Positions 11,001-26,500 of a stretch of 64,000 nt of DNA are shown in pieces (position 1 is the first letter of the stretch; every line of letters begins with the position of its first letter). The stretch is from NCBI RefSeq assembly GCF_036320965.1, contig NC_092225.1, forward strand, positions 36,058,387 to 36,122,386, in the 5' to 3' direction. The notes under the pieces are model-generated. The model was not told the origin of the DNA and ran no database searches. It worked only from the letters and a program-made list of their open reading frames with translations. Source of the stretch: Panulirus ornatus (taxonomy: Eukaryota > Arthropoda > Malacostraca > Decapoda > Palinuridae). A program made the translations under genes and the position numbers.

Positions 11001-14000
11001 GCAAGTTCGCCAAAACAAAGAAAAAAGATACAAAGAAGCGCAATTAAAAAAATTTGTGATGCTAACAGTAACGCCCTCTGGGAAAACGTTTTAACTATTT
11101 AAAAAACGGGAAATGTATCAATCATCAAAGAAAACTTTTAAAATTTGAAATGTCCCTGAGAAAGAAGTCCTTGTCTACTTTCGCGGTAAAATTTTTTCAA
11201 AACAATATAAAACTTGACTTCTGTTAAAAGAACGTGAAATTTCTTTTTTTAATTTTTTTCTAAGTGATGGATAAAAGGAACCAAAAGGGAAAACAGCTGG
11301 GAAAAGAAATATTCGCATTCCCTTCTCATTGCTGACCCTTGCTGCTGCTAGAACACAATTCGAAGGAAACCCCGGTGGGCTGTTACTTGAAATTTTTGCT
11401 AATCTACAAAAAAAACTTTTTCAAAAGAGTGAAATTATCAAGGTAAATAATTTACTTTAGAAACACGTTTCCCCATGAACAATCAACCTGCTAAACGGAT
11501 TTTTACATTTGACAAAACATCATTCAAATAGTGAGGTGGCGTTTTATCCCTGTTTTAACCATTATTTTAAACTGATAAGAAAAAAACATTGTCTCTAAAA
11601 TGATGAAGCCCCTTGATGAGGTAATTATTTTTCGCCCTTTTTACCCTTTCTTTTTCCAATGTCAATGCGCATTTTATTATGGCTACCTTTCCCTAGAGAG
11701 CATGGTTGGCGTGCCGGATTTTCATGATGAGGTTTAAATTTATTGTTAGCTTGTTACTATGACTTTTGGCCCAAAGTCCTCCCCATGTACTTATGCCTAC
11801 CACCGCTAGAAGAGGTAACTTTTGCTATCATATTGGCTTAAACTTAAAAAAAAAATGATCTACTTTAGAAGACAAAGAACTTAGGCTACCAGAAGAAAAA
11901 ATAAGATATGTGAAAAACCCCAAAAATTTGATAGAAATTGAAAAGAGCGATCATTGGCTTCTAAAAAAAAAAATAGAACGGACCTTCCTCCAATCTATAC
12001 CGGTAAAAAGCTTTAAGAAACCTACTTTTCAAGGATAAATCACAAAAACTTATTAGAGTAAAGACTTACCCCAAAAACAAGTAGACACTAAAAATCAGAG
12101 ACTTGGAAGGAAGCGAAGGGAAACATCCTCTTGGACACACACATGAAGACTACCGAGGCAGCAAATGCTGACCATAAAAAAGAAACAAAATACAAAGAAG
12201 CGCCCAAATTTAAAAAAAATTTTTGATGCAACAGTAACGCCATCTGGAAAAGGGGATTTTAACTATTAGAAAACGGGAAATGTATCAATCATCAAAGAAA
12301 ACGGTTAAATTAGAAAAGTCATTTAGAATGAAGTCCCTTTTTCTCTCTTTGCGGGTAAAAATATTATTTTTTCCTTTAACATCAAAAACAATATATACTT
12401 GACATTTCTGTTTAAAAGACACGTGACACTTTTTTTTCCCTAATTTTTATTTCTAAGTGATGTGAAAAAGGAAACCCAAAGAAGACAGCTGGAAAAGAAA
12501 CATTTTTCGCTTTCTTCTTCATTGCTGGAAAGTTGACTGCTGCTAGAACACAAAAATTCGAAAGGACCTGGTGTCTTTACTTTGATTTATATTGCTAATC
12601 CCCAAAAAAAAAAAAAAAAAAAAACGTTTTTTTCAAAAAAGGTGAAATTATCATTTGGGGTTAAAAATGTTTATTTTAGAAACACGTTCCCAGAACATTT
12701 AACCTGTCCCTCGGATTTCAACATTTATACTAGCATCATTCAGATAGAAGGGGGCCCCTTATCAAGTTAATAACCTTTTTTTAAACGAAAGATAAAAACA
12801 TTGGTTCTGCTAAAATTGATGAGCCTGAGAGGGAATGATTGTTCGCTTGTTAAGCGCAATGGTTTATTATGGCTACCTCCGCTAGAGAGATGTTTGCGTG
12901 CGGGTGTCATGAGAAGTAATTGATTGTTACTTGTTCTATTACTTGCGCAAGTCTCTGCGCAGTACTTTGCCTCCACCCTAGAGAGGTAACTTTCGTCCCA
13001 TCCTATTGCATTAAACTTAAAAAAAATATCTACATTTAGAAGACAAAGAACTTAAAAGGTTACCAAAGAAGAAAAAAAATATTTAATAACCCCAAAGAAA
13101 AAATTTATAGAAAAAATTGAAAAAAAGCTATCATGCATTCCCAAACAAAACTAAGAAGCGCGACCTTCCCCGTATCAAACGCGGAATAAAAGCTCAAAAA
13201 CCTACTTTTTAAAGGAAAAAATGCACAAAAACATTATTAGAGTAAAGACTTAAAGAAAAGACAAGTAAACTAAGAAATCAAGAATTGGAAAGAAGCGTAG
13301 GAAACATCCCCCTGGGCACAACACATTGAAACTACCGAGGCAAACAGGGGGCTGACCATACCCAAAAAAACAAGAAAACAAAGAAAACGCAAAAAAGAAT
13401 TTTTTGCTAACAGAACGCATCTGAAAAGCATTTTACTATTAAAAACGGGGAAATGTATCAATCATCAAGAAAACGGTAAATTGAAATTTCATGAAATGAA
13501 GTCCTTGTTCTACTTTGCGCGGTAGAATATTATGTTTCCTTAACCCTTTAAAAAAAAATTATATACTGACTTTTTGTTAATGACACGTGAAAACTTTCTT
13601 TTCTAATTTCATTTCAAGTGTGTGAAAAAGGAACAAAGGAAACAGCTGGGAAAAGAAACATGATTCGCATTCTTCCTTCTTGCTGGGACGTTGACTGCTG
13701 CAGGAACACAGATTCAAGGCCTGGTGGTCTGTACTTGATTTATTGCTAATCTAAACAAAAAACGTTATTCAAATGAGTGAAATTATAATGGGTTAAATAA
13801 TTTTTTACTTTAGAAACACTTCCCATGAACAATCAACCTGCTATCGATTTCTACAATTTTTACTACATCATTTAAAATTGAGTGGCGTTTATCATGTTAT
13901 TAACCATTAATTTATACTGTAATGAAAAAACATGTCTGGGTAAAATTTTTGAAGCCCTTGATGAGGTAATTGATTGTTCGCTTGTTAAAGCGCATGTTAT

Positions 14001-17000
14001 AAAGGCTACCTCCGCTAGAGAGGATGTTGGCGTGCCGGGGTCATGGATGAGGAATTGATTGTTTTTGCTTGTTAGCTATGACTTGCCAATGTCTCGCGCA
14101 TGACTTATCCTACCACCCTAGAGAGGAACTTTTCCCTCTATCATATTGCATTAAACTAAAAAAATGATCTCATTTTAAAGACAAGAACTAGGGTACCAAG
14201 AAAAAATAAAATATGTGAATAACCCAAAAGAATTGATAGAAAAATTGAAAAACTAAACATGGCATCTAAACAAAACAAAGCGGAACCTTCCTCCTATCTA
14301 AAACGCGGAATAAAACTCAAGAAAAATACTTTTCAAGGGTAAATCACAAAAACAATATTTGAGTACAAAAATTACGAAAACAAGTAGACACTAAGAAAAC
14401 AAAGACTTGAAGGAAGCGTAGGAAGACATCCGTCTTGGGACACAACACATTGAAGACTACCGGGCAGCAGTGCTGACCATACAAGAAACAAGATACAAAA
14501 AAGCGCAATTAAAAAATTGTGATGCTAACAGTACGCCATCTGGAAAAGCGATTTTAACTATTAGAAAACGGAAATGTATTTAATCATCAAAGAAAACGGT
14601 TAAATTAGAAATGTCATGAGAATGAATCCTTGTTTTACTTGCCGCGGTATGAATATTAAAGTTTTCCTTTAAACCCCTTCAAAAACAAATATACTTTACA
14701 TTCTGTTAAATGAAACGTGACACTTCTTTTTCTAATTCATTTCAAAATTAAGTGATAAAAGGAAACAAAGGAAGAAAGCTGGAAATGAAACATGATTCCA
14801 TCTTCTTCATTGCTGCGACGTTGACTGCTGCTAGCAACACAAAGAATTTGAAAGGACCTGTGGTCTGTTTACTTTGATTTTATTGCTAATCAAAACAAAA
14901 AACGTTATTCCCAAAAGAGTGAAATTATCAATGGGGTTAAATAATGGTTTACTTTAGAAAACACGTTCCCGATGAAAAACAACCTGTCACTTTTTTCTAC
15001 ATTTAGACTACCCTCATTCAAAATAGGGGTGGCGTTAAATCATGTATATTACCATTTTTTTTATACTGATAATGAAAAAAAACATTGGTCTCCCTAAAAA
15101 TTGATGAACCTTAAAGAGGAAATTTGATTGTTCGCTTGGGTACCTTTGACTGCGCAATGTCAATGCCATGAAATTTATGCTACCTCCGCTAGAGACATGT
15201 TGCGTGCCGGACGGGTCATGATGAGGTTAATTGATTGTACTTTTTAGTTTGACTTGCGCATGCCCTGCGCATGACTTATCCCCTCCCACCGCTAGAGGGG
15301 TAACTTTCGTCTATCAATTGAAATTAAACTTAAAAAAAAATGATCACATTTAGAAGACAAAGAACTTACAAGGCTCCCAGAAGAAAGAAAAATAAAAATG
15401 TGAATAACCCAAAAAAATTTGATAGAAAAGTTGAAAAGAGCTGATCATGGCTTTCCCAAAAACAAAACTAGAAGCGCGATTCCTTCCTCCGTATCTATAC
15501 GCGGAATAAAAAGCTCAAGAAACCTACTTTTCAAGGATAAATGCAAAAAAAACCCATTAATTAGAGTAAAGACTTACCGAAAAGAAAAGGGAGACACTAA
15601 GAAATCAGAGACTTGGAAAGAAGCGTAAAAAACATCCGTTTTGACACAACACATTGAAGACTACCGAGAAAAGCATGCTGACCATAAAAAAAAAAGAATT
15701 TGGTGATGCTAACAGTAAAAACGCCATCTGGAAAAGCGTTTTTAAACAAATTAGAAAACGGGAAAGTATCAATCATCAAAGAAAAAGGGTTTTTAAATTA
15801 GAAATTCTGAGAATGAAGTCCTTTTGTTCTATTTTGGGGCGGTGAATATTTTTGTTTTCCTTTACCATCAAAAACAATATATACTTAAACTTTCTGTTAA
15901 ATGCACTTTTACACTTTCTTTTTCTAATTTCATTTTTTCCTTAAGTGGATGTGATAAAAAGGAAAAAAGGAAACAGCGGGAAATGAAATTATGATTTTTC
16001 GCATTCTTCTCATTGCTCGAACGTTGAACCTGTTTGCAGAACACAGATTTCGAAAGGCCCCTGGGGGCTGTTACTTTGATTTTATTGCTAATCTAAAAAA
16101 AAAAAAAACGTAATTCAAATGAGTAAAAAATTTAACATGGGATTAAATAATGTTTACTTTAAAAAACACTTTCCCCGATAAAACAACCCAACTTCTATGG
16201 GAATTTCTACATTTTATTTTAGCAAAAATCTCAGAATATTTGGGGTGCTTTTTGATCATGTTATTAACCATTATTTTATACGATAATGAAAAAAAAAATT
16301 GGTCTGCAAAAATTTGGGATGAACCTTGTGAGGAAATTTGGGATTGTTCGCTTGTTACCTTTGACTTGCGCCAATGCCCAATGCGCATTGTTTTTAGGGG
16401 CTACTCCGCTAGAAAAAGGCAGTTTTGGGCGTGCCGGAATGTCAGATAGTAAAAATTTATTTTTTTTAGCTTGTTAGCTATTTACTTGCCGCAATTCCCC
16501 GCGCATGTACTTAAACCACCACCGCTAGAGAGGTAACTTACTCTATCCAAAATGGGATAAACTAAAAAAAAAAGATTTACATTTAAAGACAAAAACTTTG
16601 GCCCACCAGAAAAAAGAAAAAAAAAAATATTGAATAACCCAAAAAAAAATTTGATAGAAAAGTTGAAAAAGAGCTGAATCATGGCATTCTAACAAAACTA
16701 GAAGCCGATCCTTTCTCCGTATCTATAACCGGGGGAATAAAAGCTCAAGAAACCTACTTTTCCCAAAGGGTAAATGCACAAAAAAAATTTTTTTAAGTAA
16801 AGACTTACCGAAAAGAAAGTAGACACTAAGAAAAACAGAGACTTGAAAAAGGGAAACGAAGGAAGGGCCCCGCTTTGGACACAACACCCTGAAGACTTTC
16901 CACAGCAGTGGCTGACCATACCCAAAAAACAAGATACAAAGAACGCAATTAAAAAATTTGGATGCCAACAGTATCGCCAACTGAAAGCGATTTTAACTAT

Positions 17001-17315
17001 TAAAAACGGGGAAAATTTTATCAAAATCAAAGAAAACGGGTTTAAAATTTGAAATGTCCCTGAGAAAAAGAAGTCCCCTTTTCTCTACTTTGCGCGGTAT
17101 GAATATTATGTTTTTTCCTTTTCCACTCAAAAACAATATAACTTGACATTTTTGTAAAAACCGTGACACTTCTTTTTTTTTAATTTCATTCTAAGGGATG
17201 TGGGAAAAAAGGGAAACCCCAAGGGAAAACAGCCCGAAATGAAACATGATTCGCATTCTTTTCCCCTTGCCCGCGGGCGTTTTTAAATGCGCTAGCAACA
17301 CAAAGATTCGAAAGG

Positions 17316-17457
<142 letters not shown>

Positions 17458-20400
17458 GTCCCTGATGAGGTAATTGAGTTTTAGCTTTTTAGCTTTTGAC
17501 GCGCAAAAAGTCTCTGCCCCAAAAGTACTATTCCTACCACCGCTAGAAGGTTACTTTCGTTCTACATATTGCCCTTTTAAAATTAAAAAAAAAATGAAAT
17601 TTCTTTTTTAAAAAAAAAGAACTTACAAGGCTACAGAAGAAAAAAATAAGTATGTGAATAACCCAAAAGAAAAATTTAAAAGAAAAGTTGAAAAAAAGCT
17701 GATCATGGCATTCTAAAAAAAAAACTGAAGCGCGATCCTCCCCGTATTTTTATAAAGCCCGGGTAAAAGCTCAAGAAAATATTTTCAAGGAAAAATGCAC
17801 AAAAAATTATTTAGAGTAAAAAACTTACCCAAAAGACAAGTAGACACTAAGAAATCAGAGACTTGGAAAAAAGGGTGGGAAGCACAACACATTAAAACCC
17901 TCAAAGAACAAAAAAAACGCAATTAAAAGTTTTGTGATGCTAACAGTAACGCCATCTGGAAAAACGATTTTAACTTTAGAAAAGGGGAAATGAAATAAAT
18001 CATAAAGAAAACGGTTTAAATTAGAAATGTCGTGAGAAAAAGGGCCCTTTGTTCTACTTTGCGCGGATGAATATTATGTTTTTCCTTTCCATTCAAAAAA
18101 AAAAAATTTACTTGACTTTTCTTTTAAATGAACGTTCACTTTCTTTTTCAATTTCATTTCTAAGTGAGTGAAAAAAGGAAGCAAAGGGAAGCCCGGGGGA
18201 AATGAAATATGTTCGTTCTTCTTCATTGCGCCTTTTGAATGCTGCTAGGAACCATTTTCAAAAGGACCTGGTGGTCTGTTCTTTGATTTTATTGCTAATC
18301 TAAAAAAAAAAAACGTTATTCAAAGAGTGAATTATAAAGGGGTTAAAAAAATGTTTACTTTTGAAACACTTCCCCGATGAAAAAATCAACCGTCTTCGGA
18401 TTTCTAATTTTTATTTACTAGCATCTTTCAGAATAGTGAGGGGGGTTTTGATCTGTTAAAAACCATTATTTTATACTATAATGAAAAAAAACTTTTGGTC
18501 TGCTAAAATGGATGAACCCTTTGAGAGGAATTGTTGTTCGTTGTTACCTTTGTTGCGCAATGTAATGCCATGTTGTTATGGCTCCCCGTGAGAGCAGGTT
18601 GGCGTGCCGGTTGCATGATGAGGTAATTGATTTTCTTGTTAGCTATGGATTGGGCAATGTCTCTGCGATGTACTTTGCCTACCACCGCTGAGAGGTAACT
18701 TTCGTCATCTATTGCATTAAACTTAAAAAAAATAAACTACTTTAAAGCAAAAAACTTAGGCACCAGAAGAAGAAAAAAAAATTTGGGAAAACCCAAAAGA
18801 ATTTGATAAAAAGTTGAAAAAGAGTGATCAGGCTTCTAAAAAAATAGAAGCGCGATCCTTCCCCCGTATCTATACGGGGAATAAAAGCTCAAGAAACCTA
18901 CTTTTCAAGGATAAATCACAAAAAAATTATTAGGAAAGGGCTTCCGAAAAGACAATAACACTAAAATCAGAGACTTTGGAAGGAGCGAAAGGGAAAACAC
19001 CGTCTTGGACACAAACATTTAAGATACCGAGGCATTGCTGACCATACAAAAAACAAGTACAAAGAAAACGCAATTAAAAAGAATTTGTGGTAACGTAGCC
19101 ATCGGAAAAGCGATTTAACATTGAAAACGGGAAAGTATCAATCATAAAGAAAAGGTTAATTAGAAATGTCATGGAAAAGAAGTCCCCTTTTTTCTCTTTG
19201 CGCGGGTTGAATATTTTTTTTCCCTTTTCCCCTCAAAAAAATTATATTACTTTTTTGAAAAACCCCTTTCTTTTTTTAATTTTCTTTCAAGGAGTGAAAA
19301 GGAACAAAAGGAAAACGCTGGAAATGAAAAGATTCGCATTCTTCTTCATTGCTGCGACGTTGACTGTGCAGCAACACAAAGATTCGAAAAGGGCCTGGGG
19401 GTCTGTTACTTTTATTTTTTTGCTAATCTAAAAACCCCAAAAAAAGTTATTCAAATGAGTTTAAATTATCAAAGGGCTTTAAAAATTTTTTACTTTAGAA
19501 ACACTTCCGATGAAAAAATTTAACCCGTCATCGGATTTCTAATTTTGTTTTAGCAAACATTCAGAATAGTGGGTGGGTTGGGTCATGTTATTTTTAAACC
19601 CTTATTTTATACTGATAAAGATAAAATCTTGGTCTGCTAAAAAAGGATGAAGCCTTGATGAGGTTTAAATTTTTTTCGCTTGTTACCTTTGATTGCGCAA
19701 AGTAATGCGCATGTTAGTTATGGGTACCTCCGTAGAGAGCCCCGTGTTGGCGTGCCGGATTGCTTTATGAGGTAATTGATTTTTGCTTGTTAGCTATTGG
19801 GCTTGGGCAAAGTTCTGGGATGTATTATGCCTACCACCGCAAAAGAGGTAACTTTCGTCTATCTATTGCATTTTTAAAATTTAAAAAAATGATCTAAAAT
19901 TTTGAAGACAAAGAACTTAAAAGGGTCCCCGAAGAAGGAAAAAAAAAAAAATTGGGAAACCCCAAAAAAATTTTATAGAAAAGTTGAAAAGAGTGATCAG
20001 GCTTTTTAAACAAAACTAGAAGCGCGGGTTCCCTTCCCCCGTATCTATACGCGGAATAAAAGCTTTAAGAAAAACCCACTTTTCAAAAGGGTAAAAGCAC
20101 AAAAAAAATTATTAGAGTTTAAAAACCTTTTCCGGAAAAACAAATAGACCCCTAAGAAAACAGAGACTTGGGGGAAAGGAAACGTAGGAAAAAACATCCG
20201 TCTTTGGGGCACAACACATTAAGAAATACCGAGGCAAAAGTGCTGACCATACAAAAAACAAAAATACAAAGAAGCGCAATTAAAAAAATTTGTGGAGCTA
20301 ACCCGTAAGCCAAACGGGGAAAAACGATTTTTAAAAAATTGGGAAAAAGGGAAAGGGATCAATCATAAAAGAAAAAAGGTTAAAATTTGAAATTTTCATG

Positions 20401-20539
20401 AGAAAGAAGTCCCTTTTTTCTACTTTGCGCGGTATGAATATTTTGTTTTCCCCTTTTCCCCTTTTAAAAACAATATTAAAAAGAAAATTTTTTTTTTCCT
20501 AAATTTCTTTTTTTAAATTTTTTTTAAAAGGAAAAAAAC

Positions 20540-23500
20540 AAAAGGGAAAACGCTGGAAATGAAATATGATTCGCATTCTTCTTCATTGCTGCGACGTTGA
20601 CTGCTCTAGCATACACACAGATTCGAAAGGACCTGGTGTCTGGTTCTTTGATTTTATTGCTAATCTAAAACAAAATAAACGTTATCAAATGAGTGGAAAT
20701 TATCTAGGCGGGCCTTAATATTTTGTTTTCACTTGTAGAATAACACGTTCCCGATAACAATCAAACCTGTCTATTCGGATTTTACATTCTACTACTAGCA
20801 TCATTCAGATGTGAGGGGTTGGCGTTGATCATGTTATTAACCATTATTTTATATGATAATGATTAAAAACATTGGGTCTGCTATGATGAAGGCTTGATGT
20901 GGAATTGAATTGTTCGTTGTTACCTTTGAGTGCGCCAAATTTGTCAAGCGCATGGTTAGTTATGGCTACCTCGCTACAGAGCAGTGTTGGCGTGGCCGGA
21001 TTGTCATGATGAGGTAATTGATTGTCTAGCTTGTTAGCGATGAGTTGCGCTAATGTCTTGGCATGTACTTTATGCCTACCACCGCTAGAGAGGTAATTTC
21101 GTTCTTCATATTGCATTAAACTTTTAAAAAAAATGATCCTTTACCATTTAGAAGACAACGAACTTTACAAGGCTACCAAGTAAGCAGAAAAATAAAATAT
21201 GTGAATAAGCCCCATAAGAATTTGATAGAAAAGTTGAAAGAGCTGACTCAGGCATTCCTAACAAAACTAGAAGCGCGATCCTTACTCCGAATCTATACGC
21301 GGAAACTTTAAAAGCTCAAGAAAACCCTACTTTTCAAGGATAGATGCACAAAAAATTATTAGAGTAAAGACTTACCGAAATGGACAAAGTCAGACACTAA
21401 GAAATCAGAACTTGGAAGGAAGCGTAAGGAAGACATCGATCCTTGGGACACAACCATTGAAGACTACCGAGGCAGCAGTGTGACCATACAAAGAAACTAG
21501 ATACAAGCAAGCTCGCAATTAAAAGAATTTGTGATGCTAACAGTAACGCCATCTGGAAAAAACGATTATTAACTATTAGGGAAAACGGGAAATGTATCAA
21601 TCATCAAAGAAAAACGGTTTTACATTAGGAAATGTCATGAGAATGAAGTCCTTTGTTATACTTTGCGCGGCTATAAATATATGTTTTCCTTTACCATTCC
21701 AAACAACATTATTACTTGACATTCTGTTAAATTGACACGTGACACTTTCTTTTTCTTATTTCATTTTTAGTGATGTGCATAAACAGGAAGCAAAGGAAGA
21801 CAGCTGGAAAATATGAATATGATTCGCATCTTCTTCATTGCTGCGACGTTGACTGCTGCTAGCAACACAAAGATTCGAAAGGTACTGGTGGTCTGTTACA
21901 TTGATTTTATTGCATAATCTAAAACAAAACGTTATTGAAATGATGGTTTCTTTTTTTTGGGAAATTATCAATGGGCTTAAAATAATGTTTACTTTAGAAA
22001 ACACGTTCCCGATGAACAATCAACCTGTCTATCGGGATTTCTACATTCAGAATAGTCGAGGTGGCGTTGATCATGTTATTAACCATTATTTTATACTGAT
22101 AATGATTAAAAAACTTGGTCTGCTAAAATTGATGAGCCTTGATGAGGTAATTGATTGTTCGGCTTGTTACCTTTGACTTGCGCAATGTCAATGCGATTGT
22201 TAGTTATGGCTACCTCCGCTGCAGAGCAGTGTTGCGTGCCGGGACTGTCAAGATGAGGTAATTGATTGTTAGCTTGTTAGCTAGACGTGCGCTATGTCTC
22301 TGCGCCTTGTACTTCTGCCTACCACCGCCTTAGAGAGGTAATTTCGTCTATCATATTGCATTAAACTTAATAAAAAATGATCGTACCCATTTAGAAGACA
22401 AAGGAACTTACAAAGCTACCAGAAGAAGAAATAAAATAACGTGAATAACCCAAATAGAATTTGATTGAAAAAGTTGTGAAAAGAGCTGATCATCGGCATT
22501 CTAAACAAAATCTAGAAGCGCGATCCCTTCCTCCAGTATCTATACGCGGAATAAAGCTCAAGAAACCTACTTTTTCAAGGTTAAAGCACAAAACATTATT
22601 AGAGTAAAACATACCGAAAAGACAAGAAATCAGAGACTTGAAAGGAAGCGTAGGATAGACATCCGTCTTGGGGACAAACACAATGAAGGACTACCGTACG
22701 CAGCAGTGCTGACCATACAAAGAAGCAAGATACAATGAAGGCATATTACAAAAGAATTTGTGATGCTAACAGTTAACGCCATTCTGGAAAAGCGATTTTA
22801 ACTATTGTGAAAACGGGAAATGTATCAATCATCAAAAGAATAACGGTTAATTTAGAAATATTCATGAGAATGAATGTCATTTGTTATACTTTGCGCGTAT
22901 GAATATTATGTTTTCCTTTACCAAACTCAAAAACAATTATCTACTTGACAATTCTGTTAAATGACACGTGACATTTCTTTGTCAATTTCATTTCTAAGTG
23001 ATGTGATAATAGGAAGGGCAAAGGAAGTCAGCTGGATATGAAATATGATTCGCAATACTTTCTTCAATTGCTTGCGACGGTTGACTGCTGCTAGCAACAC
23101 AAAGATTCGAAAGGCCTGTGGTCTGTTACTTTGATTTTATTGCTATCTAAAAACAAATAATAAGTTATTAAATGAGTGAAATTATCAATGGGCTTAAATA
23201 ATGTTTACTTTGAAAAACGTTCCCGATGAAAATCAAACATGTCTATCGGATTTCTACATTTAGTATAGGAATCATTCAGAATAGTGAGGTGGGCGTGATC
23301 AATGTTATTAACCATTTTTTTTATACTGATAATGATAAAAAAACATTGTTCTGCTATTAAATTGATGAAGCTGATGAATGATTTTTCGCTTGTTACCTCT
23401 TGACTTGCGCAATGTCAATGAGCATGTTGTTATGGCTACTCCGCTAGAGTTGCGAGTGTTGGCGTGTCGGACTGTCATTGATGAGGTAATTGATTGTTTA

Positions 23501-26500
23501 GCTTGTTAGCTATGGACTGCGCAATATTCATATGCGCAGGTACTTTATTGCCTACCACCACAAGGGAGGTATACTTTGTCTATCATTATTGCATTAAAGC
23601 TTAAAAAAAATGATCTACATTTAGAAGACACTGGGTAACTTACTCAAGGCTACCAGAAGAAAAAATAAAAGGTGACTAACCCAAAAGAATTTGAGAGAAA
23701 AGTTTGAAAAGAGCTGATCATGGCATTCCTAAACAAACAACGAGAAGCGGCGATCCTTCCTCCGTATCGTTACCGCGGAATAAAAGCTCAGAATGAAACC
23801 TATTTTTCAAGGATTAATTGCACAAAAATCATTATTAGAGTAAAGACTTACCGAAAGTTATGTAGACATAAGACTTCAGAGACTTGGAAGGATGTGTAGG
23901 AAAGACATCAGTCTTGGGACACCAAACATTGAAGACTACCGACGGCAGCTGTGCTGACCATACAAAGAAACAGATACAAAGAAGCGCAATTAAATGAATT
24001 TGTGTTGCTAAACATAACGCCATCTGGAATAGCGATTTTAAACTATTAGAAATCGGGTTATGTATTCAATCATCAAAGAATACGGTTTTAAATTAGAGAA
24101 ATGGTCTTGAAGAAATGAAGTCTTTGTTCTCTTTGCGCATGGTATGAATATTATGTTTGCCTTTACCATTCAAAAAACAATAATACTTGACTTTCTGTTT
24201 AATGGACACGGACACTTTCTTTTTTCTAAAATTTCATTTTCTAAGTGATTGTGATAAAAGGAAGGCAAAGGAAGACAGATGGAAATGGAAATATGATTCG
24301 CATTCTTCTTCATTGCGCGACGTTGACTGCTGCTAGCAACACAGATTTCGATGGAACCCTGGTGGTCTGATACTTTTGAATTTTATTGATAATTCTAAAA
24401 ATAAATCGTTATTCAAATGAGTGATAATTTTCATGGGCTTAATTAATGTTTACTTTAGAAAACGTTTCCCTCGAGGAACAAACACCTGTCTATCGGATTT
24501 CTACATTTAGTACTAGTTCATCAGATAGTGAGGTGGCGTTGATCATGTTATTAACATTATTTCTATACTGATAATGATAAAAACAGTGGTCTGCTTAAAA
24601 ATTGATGAAGCTGTTGAATTGATTGTTTCGGCTTGTTACCTTGTGACTTGCGAATTGTCATAGCGCATGAGTTAGTTATGGCTACCTCCGCTAGAGGCAG
24701 TGTTGCGTGTCGGACTGTCATGTGATGAGGTAATTGATTAGTTTAGCTTGTAAGCTATGACTTGCGCATATCATCGGCGCTTGTACCTTATGCCTACCAC
24801 ACAAGGGAGGTAACCTTTTCGTCTTTCATATTGCATTAAACTTAAAAAAAAATGATCTACTTTTAGAAAGGACATGAACTTACAAGGCTACCAGAGAAAA
24901 ATAAAATGTGACTCAACCCCAAAAGGAATTTGAGAGAACAAGTTGAAAAGAGATGTATCTTGGGGCATTCTAAACAAAACTAGAAGCGCGATCCTTCCTC
25001 CGTATCTATACGAGGAATAAAGGCTCATGAAGAAACCTACTTTTCAAGGATAAATGCAACAAAAACATTATTAGAGTAATAAACTTACCGAAAAGACAAA
25101 AAGAAAATCAGAGATTGGAAGGAAGCGTCTTGGGCATCAACCACATTGAAGGATAACGAGGAGCAGTGCTGACCAAATCAAATAGTAACAAGATACAAAG
25201 TAGTGCAATTAAAAGAATTTGTGTTGCTAAAAGTAACGCATCTCGGAAAAAAAGCGATTTTAACTTATTAGATACACGGGAAATGTATCAATCATCATAG
25301 AAAACGGTTTAATTTAGATAGGTCATGAGAATGAAGTCCTTTGTTCTACTTTGCGCGGTATGGAATATTTTGTTTTCCTTTACCATTCTAAAACAATATA
25401 TACTGGACATTCTGTTAATTGACACGGGACACTTTATTTTTCTAATTTCTTTTCAAAGTGATGATTTTAAAGGAAGCAAAGGTAAGACTGCTGGAAATGA
25501 AATTTGATTCGCATTCTTCTTAATTGCTGCTACGTTGACTGCTGCTGCCAACATAAAGATTTCGATAAGGTCTGGTGGTCTTGTTACTTTGATTTTATGT
25601 AAATCTAAAACTAAAAAGGTTTTTCAAAGGAGTGAAATTATCAATGGGCTTAAATTAATGTTTACTTTAGAAACACGTTCCCGATGAACAATCAACTGTC
25701 TATCGGATTTCTTAACATTTCGTACTAGCATCATTCAGACTAGTGAGGTGGCGTTGATTCCTGTTATTAAACATTATTTTATACTGATAAATGATAAAAA
25801 AAACCATTGGTCTGCTAAAATTGATGAAGCCTTGATGAGGGTAATTGATTGTTCGCTTGTTACACTGTTGACTTGCGCAACTGTCAATGCGCTGTTAGTA
25901 TGGCTACCTCCGCTAGAGTGCAGTGTTGGCGTGGGGACTGTCATGATGAGGTTATTGATTGTTAGCTCTGTTTGCTTATGATTGCGCAATGTCTCTGCGC
26001 AATGTACTTATGCCTACCACCGCTAGGTGAGGTAACCTTTGTCTATCATATTGCATTAAAACTTAAAAAAAAAATGATCTAAATTTAGATAGACAAAGAA
26101 CTGACAAGGCTCCCAGAGTAAGAAAAATAAGATATGTGAATAACCCAAAGATTTTGATAGAAAAGTTGGAAAAGAGTGATATGGCATTCTAAACCAATAC
26201 TAGAAGCGCGATCCTTCCTTCCGTATCTATACGCGGAATAAAAAGCTCAAGAAACCTACTGTTCAAGGCATAAATTGCCACATAAAACATTATTAGAGTA
26301 AAGACTTACCGAAAAGACAAGTAGACACTAAGAATCAGAGACTTGGAAAGAAGCGTAAGGAAGACATTCGTCTTGGGACCACAAACACATTGAGTCTAAC
26401 GAGGCTTGCTTCCCGTGCTGACCATACAAAGAAACAAGTACAAAGAAGCCGCAATTAAATAGAATTTGTGATGCTAACAAGTTTACGCCATCTTGGAAAT

